A stretch of DNA of 14,596 nucleotides, from positions 1 to 14,596 of the forward strand of contig CAZYTO010000141.1 in NCBI GenBank assembly GCA_964650405.1. The letters are read 5' to 3'. The notes beneath the pieces were generated by a model, which was not told the DNA's origin, did not search any database, and saw nothing but the letters and a program-made list of their open reading frames with translations. This document shows, piece by piece, positions 7,950-13,126 of this stretch. The position numbers and the translations under genes are program-made. Numbering within the stretch: position 1 is the stretch's first letter; each line of letters begins with the position of its first letter. This DNA is from CAZYTO01 sp964650405 (GTDB taxonomy: Bacteria; Acidobacteriota; Thermoanaerobaculia; Gp7-AA8).

Positions 7950-8662
7950 TGTGTCCTCGCTTCCGTGTTCTTGATCTCGATACCGCCCATCACGACCATG
8001 CCGCGGACGATGAGCTGGCGCCCGCCCCGGGCGGCGCTCGTCTTGATCTCGATGCCGCCCATCACCGGCACGACGTCGGCGATCACTTCCCACCCCGGCG
8101 GCACCCGGATTTCCACTCCGCCCCACATGGCCAGGACTTCGACGACGATCGGCCCGTCGTAGGTCTCGGGCTCCGTGAGCTCGACGTGATGCCCACCCAT
8201 GAACGCCAGCAGCCTCCGGCCGGCCAGCTCATTCGCCGGCTGGATGATCTTCCGGCTGTCGAGCACCGCCCACCTGTTCTCTCCGGCCGGCATGGCGTTG
8301 GCAATGAGCGCGGTAGGCACGACGATGCCGAACGCCCGTAGCACGATCACCAGCCCCACTCCGATCAACAGCAGCGGCCACACCACGGCGAATGAGAACC
8401 GCATCCAGTGCGCGTTGTGCAGGACCAGCAACGTCCCGGCCGCCATGAGCAGCACGGCCATCCCCCGCGTGCCCGCGTCGCGGAACTTCAGCGCGCCGAT
8501 GACGACGAGCAGCACGGGCCAGTACCGCAGCACCCGCCCAGCATCGATGAAATCGAGATTGTCGAGCGCCATCAGGACGCCCGCCGCGGTGAAGAAAAGC
8601 CCCACCGCCAGCTTCACTTTCCCGATCACCGGCCTCCCCGGCTCTGTCAGTTGCATTTCCAT
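7946..8662 (-). CDS. LiaF-like envelope-stress protein, first gene of the operon
   Basis: The protein has 238 residues. Four membrane helices lie at about 15-33, 46-60, 67-83 and 92-111, with RYWPVLLVVIGAL and VVWPLLLIGVGL as the paired motifs of LiaI/LiaF transmembrane domains. From about 130 to the end is a soluble beta domain with paired-glycine motifs at 155 (AFMGGHHVEL), 180 (MWGGVEIRVPPGW), 201 (VMGGIEIK) and 225 (VMGGIEIKN). This matches the C-terminal domain of LiaF, the negative regulator of the LiaRS cell-envelope response in Firmicutes. The ATG at 8662 has AAGGAG 5 nt upstream. Its stop overlaps the next ATG. It shares layout with the third gene of the operon but lacks that gene's charged N-terminal helix, so the two look like diverged duplicates. 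Confidence 0.87.
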   Translation of the reverse strand: MEMQLTEPGRPVIGKVKLAVGLFFTAAGVLMALDNLDFIDAGRVLRYWPVLLVVIGALKFRDAGTRGMAVLLMAAGTLLVLHNAHWMRFSFAVVWPLLLIGVGLVIVLRAFGIVVPTALIANAMPAGENRWAVLDSRKIIQPANELAGRRLLAFMGGHHVELTEPETYDGPIVVEVLAMWGGVEIRVPPGWEVIADVVPVMGGIEIKTSAARGGRQLIVRGMVVMGGIEIKNTEARTQ

Positions 8663-8726
8663 CTGGACTCCTTCCGTCAGACTGCAACACGAAGGTACGC
8701 AGGTTCACGCCGTCTGTCGTGGCGCT

Positions 8727-8756
8727 GCCGGTGAAGGGAGGTTGGGGGCCGGTGAA
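8727..8756 (-). promoter_or_regulatory. Candidate operator: paired 9-bp direct repeats upstream of the LiaF/LytS/LytTR operon
   Basis: On the minus strand TTCACCGGC occurs at 8756-8748 and again at 8735-8727, 21 bp apart start to start with a 12-bp spacer, 65-94 bp upstream of the first start codon. LytTR regulators bind pairs of 9-bp direct repeats about two helical turns apart, so spacing and position fit autoregulation. The bases do not match the published LytTR consensus well, and the distal copy lies inside a 42-bp dispersed repeat, so this may be repeat structure only. A clear -10/-35 for the operon was not found. Confidence 0.3.
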
Positions 8757-8789
8757 TGGAGACAACTCCGCGACGCGTGGAGGAGTTGA
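8748..8789. repeat. 42-bp dispersed repeat, copy 1
   Basis: This stretch matches 8913-8954 at 37 of 42 positions. Its right half has a short inverted repeat, CAACTCC at 8763-8769 and GGAGTTG at 8782-8788, able to form a hairpin. With copy 2 and a shorter, more diverged third copy it marks the patch upstream of the envelope-stress operon as repeat-derived. Confidence 0.7.
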
Positions 8790-8912
8790 ACACACGCGTT
8801 GCGGCGAGGAGGCGGTTTGGCCCGCACCTACTAAAGCGCTCGAAACGGAATCCGGGGTAACCCGTTCACCGTCTTGTTGCAAGTTGGCTGGGCTGATCCG
8901 GGTGAGTTTGGT

Positions 8913-8954
8913 GCCGGTGAATGGCGACAACTCTGCGATGCGTAGAGGAGTTGC
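8913..8954. repeat. 42-bp dispersed repeat, copy 2
   Basis: This is the second copy, in the same orientation 165 bp after the first, with the differences lying mostly in the loop and flanks of the CAACTC/GAGTTG hairpin. Its right end runs directly into the segment that matches the inside of the DUF3800 gene. Confidence 0.7.
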
Positions 8955-8983
8955 AGGAATGACAGCCGCAGCGCGTCGTACTC
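8946..8983 (-). pseudogene. Fragment matching an internal segment of the adjacent DUF3800 gene
   Basis: The 38 bases at 8946-8983 match 9348-9385, inside the DUF3800 gene, at 33 positions with no gaps and in the same orientation. Read on the minus strand the fragment gives EYDALRLSFLQLL against EDDALRLAFLQLL in the intact gene. No start, other domains or catalytic motifs are present. It is either a relic of a second DUF3800-type gene or a repeat that shares sequence with that gene. A diverged third copy of the CGACGCGTnGA repeat follows at about 8998-9019. Confidence 0.4.
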
Positions 8984-9014
8984 AGCCTGAATCACTCCCC
9001 GACGCGTAGAAACG

Positions 9015-9120
9015 TTGACTTCGAAATCGCCGGAGCACTATCGTTGTTTTCCACATTGAGGATTGGGACTGGGAATTCCTGGTCGGCAACTGGCCCTGAG
9101 AGATCGGGGCCTTTTGTTTT
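9015..9120 (+). ncRNA. Candidate small RNA: promoter-like pair followed by an intrinsic terminator
   Basis: TTGACT at 9015-9020 and TATCGT at 9039-9044 resemble -35 and -10 boxes 18 bp apart on the plus strand. A transcript starting near 9051 would be about 70 nt and would end at the hairpin and T-tract at 9092-9120. It contains the palindrome GGAATTCC (9072-9079). No protein start with a ribosome binding site lies within it. It would converge on the DUF3800 gene and overlap that gene's stop codon. I recognise no known RNA family. Confidence 0.3.
9092..9120 (+). terminator. Intrinsic terminator (plus strand)
   Basis: GGCCC at 9092-9096 pairs with GGGCC at 9107-9111 around a 10-nt loop, followed directly by TTTTGTTTT at 9112-9120. 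This orientation serves plus-strand transcription, although no plus-strand gene precedes it. On the minus strand the T-rich side becomes an A-run ahead of the stem, so it could serve the DUF3800 gene only weakly. Confidence 0.55.
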
Positions 9121-9868
9121 ACGGAAAGATCTTGAACCCATGCCGCCATCCCGGACGTTCGATGAACTTCGTACGAACGACGTCGAAGGCGCGGTGAGGC
9201 TTCGTTGGGTCGGTCTCAATGAGACGACGCGCGATCGGGTAGGCGCACAAGTCGGCAATCTGATGGCCTAGGACATTGGCTTTCTTCGAGACGAACTTCA
9301 GTTCGAAGTCAATGGACGTGAAGTCGTGATAGTAGGAGCCGTCCTTCAGGAGTTGAAGGAATGCGAGCCGCAGCGCATCGTCCTCGTTCTTTCCTCGCGC
9401 TTCGGCGAGAAGCGTGACCTGCTTTTGGCCCACTTCATCCAGGCGAGCCTTTAGTCGTTCCATGCCAAACTCGAGCGCGAGCTCGTATGGGTTGCGGCAC
9501 GCTTTCCCGTATCTTTCCTTGTGTGATTGCTTTTGAATCGCAATCGCAATCAGTTCGAACGAAGCCCGCCCCATCAGGTCCGAGAGCTCGCGGTGAAAGC
9601 TCTCGCGCTTGTCCGGAACCTGCAGGAAAGAGAAGTCTGCGAGTGCCTTACGGATGTCGCGCGAGTGCAGAATGACGCCATCGTGTCCGCAGTGTTTGAT
9701 TTTGAACCGGACGAACTCAGGAACAAGCGTTCCCGCGTAGACTTCGTCGTCGCAGATCACGAACACCAGCACGAAGACAGGGAAGTCCTTATCGACAGGA
9801 TCGAGCGATTGGTCGCCCGCCTCGTCCAGAAAAACCATCAACGGCATCGGCGAGTAATCGTACGGCAC
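9119..9868 (-). CDS. DUF3800 domain protein (predicted RNase H-like nuclease)
   Basis: The protein has 249 residues, typical for DUF3800. Family motifs are VFLDEAGDQ at 12-20 (D15), LHSRDIRK at 67-74, LLAEARGKNEDD at 153-164 (E156) and GHQIADLCAYPIARR at 201-215 (D206). The spaced acidic residues suggest an RNase H-like metal-dependent nuclease; that role is predicted for the family. DUF3800 genes are common in mobile and defence-rich regions. The start is taken as GTG 9868, with GAAGGG 5 nt upstream; in-frame ATGs at 9847 and 9838 are alternatives that still precede the first strand. Base composition looks less GC-rich than the neighbouring core genes, and the gene sits beside dispersed repeats and a fragment matching part of itself, so it was probably acquired. 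No partner gene is evident. Confidence 0.85.
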   Translation of the reverse strand: MPYDYSPMPLMVFLDEAGDQSLDPVDKDFPVFVLVFVICDDEVYAGTLVPEFVRFKIKHCGHDGVILHSRDIRKALADFSFLQVPDKRESFHRELSDLMGRASFELIAIAIQKQSHKERYGKACRNPYELALEFGMERLKARLDEVGQKQVTLLAEARGKNEDDALRLAFLQLLKDGSYYHDFTSIDFELKFVSKKANVLGHQIADLCAYPIARRLIETDPTKPHRAFDVVRTKFIERPGWRHGFKIFP

Positions 9869-9916
9869 TCCATCCCTTCAGGAGCCGCTTCAGTCTGCGC
9901 GACCGATGCCCCCACC

Positions 9917-9946
9917 CCTTCCAGCCTTTCAGCCTTTCAGCCTTTA
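9917..9946. repeat. 8-nt periodic repeat overlapping the maeB stop
   Basis: CCTTCCAG, CCTTTCAG, CCTTTCAG and CCTTTA follow one another with an exact 8-nt period, ending at the maeB stop codon (TAA on the minus strand, 9946-9944). The same unit appears upstream of maeB at 12333-12404. There is only one arm here, so no strong hairpin is predicted. Confidence 0.75.
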
Positions 9947-12205
9947 TCCCCCCGCCCTCTGCGCGTCCACCACGGCGATTGCGGCCATGTTCACGATGTC
10001 GTTCACGTCGACGCCGCGCTGGAGCACGTGGACCGGCTTCGACATGCCCTGGAGGATGGGCCCGATCGCTTCGGCGCCGCCGAGGCGCCAGAGCAGCTTG
10101 TAGACGGCATTGGCGGCGTCGAGATTGGGGAAGACCAGCACGTTCGCGTCGCCTTGCAGCACGCTCCAGGGATAGTCGTGCTGGGCGATGTACGGGACCA
10201 CGGCCGTGTCGGCCTGCATCTCGCCGTCGACGATGAGGTCGGGGCGTCGCTCCTTGAGGATCTCCACGGCGTGGCGGACCTTCTCGGCCTGGGGATGCGG
10301 CGTCGAGCCGAAGTTCGAGAACGACACCATGGCGATGCGCGGCTCGAGGTTGAAGCGGCGCGCCGTCTCGGCCGTCATGCTGGCGATCTCGGCGAGCTGC
10401 TCGGCGTTGGGGTCGATCGTCACCGTCGTATCGGCCAGCACCAGCATCTGGCCCTTGAACATCAGCAGGTAGGCGCCGGAGACGTTCTTCACGCCGGGGC
10501 GGGTCTTGATGATCTGCAGGGCCGGGCGGATGGTGGCCGGGTAGTACGCGTGCAGGCCGGCGATGACGCCGTCGGCATCGTTCTCCTCCAGCATCATCAT
10601 GGCGAAGTAGTTGCGGCTGTTCAGGATGCGCCTGGCGTCGGCGAGCGTAATGCCGTGGCGGCGGCGCAGCTCGGCGAAACGATGCGCGTAGCGGTCGTAG
10701 TGCGGCGACTGCGTCACGTCGATGATCGTGACCTTGGCCGGGTCGACGTGGTGTTTCTCCAGCAGCGGGGCCACCACTTCGCGCTTCACCAGCAGGATGG
10801 GATGGGCCATCCCCTCGTCGATGAGGATCTTGGCCGCGCGGACGATCTTTTCCTGATCGCCCTCGGGGAAGACGATGCGCTTCGGATCGCGCTTGGCCTG
10901 GTCGTAGACGCCGTGCATCATCCCGCGGGCGCGTCCGAGGAGGCGCTCCAGGCGGCGGCGGTACGCTTCGAAATCGGTGATCGGCTCCTGGGCCACGCCC
11001 GTCTCCGCCGCAGCGCGGGCCACGGCCACGGGGACGCTGAGCAGCACGCGGTGGTCGAAGGGCTTGGGGATGAGGTACTCGCGCCCGAAGATGAAGCGTT
11101 CGCTGCTGTACGCGCGCAGCACGGAATCGGGCACTTCCTCCTTGGCCAGCTCGGAGAGGGCCATGGCCGCGGCGAGCTTCATCTCGTCGTTGATGGTCGT
11201 GGCCCGGCAGTCGAGCGCGCCGCGGAAGGTGAAGGGGGAGCCCAGGACGGTGTTGACCTGATTCGGGAAGTCCGAGCGGCCGGTGGCCATGATGACGTCG
11301 GAGCGCGCGGCACAGGCGTCGTCGTAGCTGATCTCCGGGTCGGGGTTGGCCATGGCGAAGACGATCGGGTTCGGGGCCATGGCCCGGACCATATCCTGCG
11401 TAACGATGCCGCCGATGGAGAGTCCGACGAGGACGTCCGCCCCTTCTACCGCCTCGGCCAGCTTGCGCTTCGGCGTGTCGACCGCGAACTCCTCCTTGTA
11501 GGGAGTCATGTCGGTCTTCCGGCCCTTGTAGACCACGCCCTTGCTGTCAGTGAGGATCACGTTCTCTTTGCGCAGCCCCATCTTCAGATAGAGGCGGAGG
11601 CAGGCCATGGCGGCGGCGCCGGCGCCGGAGAAGACGATCTTCACATCCTCGATCTTCTTGCCCGTCACTTCGAGGGCGTTCTTCAGCGCGGCCGCGGAGA
11701 TGATCGCCGTTCCATGCTGGTCGTCGTGGAAGACGGGGATCTTCATCTCCTTCTTCAGGCGCTCTTCGATCTCGAAGCACTCCGGGGAGGCCACGTCTTC
11801 GAGGTTGATGCCGCCGAAGGTCGGCTCCAGGAGCTTGACGGCCTGGATGAACGCCTCGGTGTCGCGCGTGTCGAGCTCGAGGTCGAAGACGTCGATGTCG
11901 GCGAAGCGCTTGAAGAGGACGGCCTTGCCTTCCATGACCGGCTTACCGGCGGCTGCGCCGATGGCGCCCAGGCCGAGGACGGCTGTGTCGTTGGAGATGA
12001 CGGCCACGAGGTTGCCCTTGTTCGTGTACTTGTAGACGTCACCCGGATTCTTCGCGATCTCGAGGCAGGGCACGGCGACGCCGGGGGTATAGGCAAGGGC
12101 CAGATCGCGCTGGGTGGCGGTGGGCTTGGTGGGAACGACTTCCGTTTTACCCGGGCGGCCGGCCAGGTGGTACTCGAGAGCTTCGTCGCGTGCGTTGTCA
12201 GCCAT
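9944..12205 (-). CDS. maeB: NADP-dependent malic enzyme with phosphotransacetylase-like C-terminal domain (MaeB type)
   Basis: Malic enzyme decarboxylates malate to pyruvate while reducing NAD(P), linking the TCA cycle to pyruvate and supplying NADPH. The protein has 753 residues, close to MaeB. The catalytic domain shows LALAYTPGVA (Y39), KPVMEGKAVLFKRFADIDVFD (K94), INLEDVASPECFEIE (E136, D137), FHDDQHGTA (D161, D162) and Rossmann motif FSGAGAAAMA at 192-201. From about residue 425 a PTA/PTB domain follows (RIVFPEGDQEKIVRAA, DGVIAGLHAYYPATIRPALQII, LVFPNLDAANAVYKLL). In MaeB proteins this domain mediates oligomerisation and acetyl-CoA regulation rather than being a proven transacetylase. 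The start is ATG 12205 because the family N-terminus (MADNARDEALEYH) begins there; the frame extends to 12304 but that stretch is proline-rich and unrelated. Both flanks carry 8-nt repeats. Confidence 0.95.
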   Translation of the reverse strand: MADNARDEALEYHLAGRPGKTEVVPTKPTATQRDLALAYTPGVAVPCLEIAKNPGDVYKYTNKGNLVAVISNDTAVLGLGAIGAAAGKPVMEGKAVLFKRFADIDVFDLELDTRDTEAFIQAVKLLEPTFGGINLEDVASPECFEIEERLKKEMKIPVFHDDQHGTAIISAAALKNALEVTGKKIEDVKIVFSGAGAAAMACLRLYLKMGLRKENVILTDSKGVVYKGRKTDMTPYKEEFAVDTPKRKLAEAVEGADVLVGLSIGGIVTQDMVRAMAPNPIVFAMANPDPEISYDDACAARSDVIMATGRSDFPNQVNTVLGSPFTFRGALDCRATTINDEMKLAAAMALSELAKEEVPDSVLRAYSSERFIFGREYLIPKPFDHRVLLSVPVAVARAAAETGVAQEPITDFEAYRRRLERLLGRARGMMHGVYDQAKRDPKRIVFPEGDQEKIVRAAKILIDEGMAHPILLVKREVVAPLLEKHHVDPAKVTIIDVTQSPHYDRYAHRFAELRRRHGITLADARRILNSRNYFAMMMLEENDADGVIAGLHAYYPATIRPALQIIKTRPGVKNVSGAYLLMFKGQMLVLADTTVTIDPNAEQLAEIASMTAETARRFNLEPRIAMVSFSNFGSTPHPQAEKVRHAVEILKERRPDLIVDGEMQADTAVVPYIAQHDYPWSVLQGDANVLVFPNLDAANAVYKLLWRLGGAEAIGPILQGMSKPVHVLQRGVDVNDIVNMAAIAVVDAQRAGG

Positions 12206-12221
12206 CAGGCGCGCGAGTGTA
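12206..12221 (-). promoter_or_regulatory. Candidate -10 of maeB, probably near-leaderless
   Basis: TACACT on the minus strand at 12221-12216 lies 10 nt before ATG 12205. The -35 is weak (TTTCTG at a 17-bp spacing). There is no Shine-Dalgarno sequence in the gap, which is mostly alternating C and G. The position of this hexamer also supports the shorter maeB start. Confidence 0.35.
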
Positions 12222-12332
12222 TCCGCAGTTTCGTCCGGCAGAAAGGCCGGTTTCGGGGGGAATCCGTGCGCGGGCGGAGCGCCCCGGGGCCGGGGGCTTT
12301 GCACCTAAAGTCAGAAGCATCGGTCTCGGCGC

Positions 12333-12404
12333 AAGGCTGAAAGGCTGAAAGGAGAAACCCGCGCTGCCTCTGGCCCTTTCAGCCTTTCAGCCTTCCAGCC
12401 TTTT
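12333..12404. repeat. 8-nt periodic array forming a 20-bp perfect inverted repeat
   Basis: AAGGCTGA repeated at 12333-12352 is the exact reverse complement of 12375-12394 (20 of 20), around a 22-nt centre. The right side continues with CCTTCCAG-type copies to 12404. It lies between the stop of the membrane-anchored unknown gene and the maeB promoter, 45 bp past the stop, so it may end or protect the upstream transcript. There is no T-tract. The unit is the same as at the maeB stop (9917-9946). Confidence 0.8.
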
Positions 12405-12448
12405 GGATCAGGCTCCGAACCGACTTGGGTGTAAGACCGGGCCCGGGC

Positions 12449-13027
12449 TCAGAACGTCCAGGAGATCGGCGTCGCCGTGTCGGGAACGGCAACGTGATAC
12501 ATCACACTGTCGATCGTGACGTCCAGAGCCGTGTACTGCTCCGGGCCGTTGGCGCGGCGCATCACCCGCTCCACGGCGAACGTCGTGATCTTGTCGCCGA
12601 CGGCCTTCTCGTGGAGGAAAGCCTCGAAGCCCTGGCTGGACACCGCGAGGTCGTCCAGCGAGTTGCCCTGCAGACCATGCGCCCAGATCGCGGCGGCCTT
12701 CAGCTTGGCGCCGCTCTGCATGGCCGTGAACATGGCCGTGACGCGCGCCCTGGCGTTGTCCTCCGGCGTGGCCTGGCTCTGCAGGTTGGCCATCATCGTG
12801 GCCGGATCGGTCGAAGAAGACGTCGCGGGCGTGGCGTCGGTCGAGGTCTCGTTGATCTGCAGTCCCTGCGGCGGCGCCTGATTCTTCTGCCCCATCCGCG
12901 CCCGCGCCGAACGGCCGAACTTCTCGGCCATCTGCTCCATGGAGGGATCTCCGGGCTTTCGGGAGAAGTGAATGCCGGCCCAGACGACGAGGATCACCAC
13001 GGCGGAGACAGCGGCCATGCGTTTCAT
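12449..13027 (-). CDS. Membrane-anchored protein of unknown function
   Basis: I do not recognise a family. The protein has 192 residues: one N-terminal hydrophobic segment (about 4-20, MAAVSAVVILVVWAGIHF after MKR) that would anchor or export it, a basic and polar stretch, a low-complexity Ser/Thr/Ala/Pro linker (about 60-75), and a folded-looking domain from about 88 to the end containing ARARVTAMFTAMQSG, SSQGFEAFLHEKAVGDKITTFAVERVM and YTALDVTIDSVMYHVAVPD. The ATG at 13027 is supported by a good promoter whose -10 ends 9 nt upstream; an in-frame ATG three codons later is the alternative. It follows secF in the same direction but behind a hairpin and its own promoter, so it is probably not in the secDF operon. 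An extracytoplasmic role is likely from the anchor alone. Confidence 0.75.
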   Translation of the reverse strand: MKRMAAVSAVVILVVWAGIHFSRKPGDPSMEQMAEKFGRSARARMGQKNQAPPQGLQINETSTDATPATSSSTDPATMMANLQSQATPEDNARARVTAMFTAMQSGAKLKAAAIWAHGLQGNSLDDLAVSSQGFEAFLHEKAVGDKITTFAVERVMRRANGPEQYTALDVTIDSVMYHVAVPDTATPISWTF

Positions 13028-13036
13028 GGGATGTCG

Positions 13037-13064
13037 AGTATAGCGAGCCTGGGGTTAAGTTCAA
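13037..13064 (-). promoter_or_regulatory. Sigma-70-type promoter of the membrane-anchored unknown gene, leaderless
   Basis: TTGAAC at 13064-13059 and TATACT at 13042-13037 on the minus strand are separated by 16 bp. The -10 ends 9 nt before ATG 13027, so the predicted transcript begins within a few bases of the start codon. This is the clearest promoter in the window. Confidence 0.65.
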
Positions 13065-13068
13065 ACAC

Positions 13069-13103
13069 GAGCGGCGGCAGGCATCTTCGCCCGCCCGCCG
13101 CTC
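13069..13103 (-). terminator. GC-rich hairpin after secF, candidate terminator
   Basis: On the minus strand GAGCGGCGG (13103-13095) pairs with CCGCCGCTC (13077-13069), a 9-bp stem that can be extended imperfectly inward. It lies 23 bp past the secF stop and is followed by GTGTTTGAAC. The T-tract is weak and overlaps the -35 box of the next gene. It may be a terminator relying partly on Rho. Confidence 0.5.
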
Positions 13104-13126
13104 GCTTTGACCCGCTCGCCGTCCGT

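Larger units (their letters stand above)
8663..9118. other. 456-bp intergenic patch without a protein gene
   Basis: Apart from the repeats, fragment, possible operator and possible small RNA listed separately, I see no supported protein gene here. Open frames that enter it from either side have no start signal or family motif. It lies between the start of the five-gene operon and the end of the DUF3800 gene, and its right part is visibly less GC-rich than the flanking core genes. Confidence 0.6.

Noticed and set aside
8229..8930. Minus-strand frame with repeated ELSPFTG peptides
   Set aside because: It is the translation of the 42-bp repeat continuing out of frame through the first LiaF-like gene, with no start signal.
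8748..9020. CRISPR array or integron attC sites suggested by the repeated hairpin
   Set aside because: The copies are spaced 165 and about 63 bp apart, are diverged, and have no regular spacers or cas genes. The attC core site fits only one side of one copy, and there is no integrase.
9044..9271. Plus-strand open frame near the DUF3800 stop
   Set aside because: It runs through the terminator hairpin and antisense to DUF3800, with no ribosome binding site or motif.
12206..12304. N-terminal extension of maeB by 33 codons
   Set aside because: The extension is proline/arginine-rich and unlike family N-termini; ATG 12205 starts the conserved sequence and has a -10-like hexamer 10 nt upstream.
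9527..12340. Open frame of 937 codons on the plus strand opposite maeB
   Set aside because: It is antisense to a gene with clear malic enzyme and PTA motifs. Long antisense frames are expected in GC-rich DNA; the translation is Arg/His/Asp-rich with no family motif or start signal.
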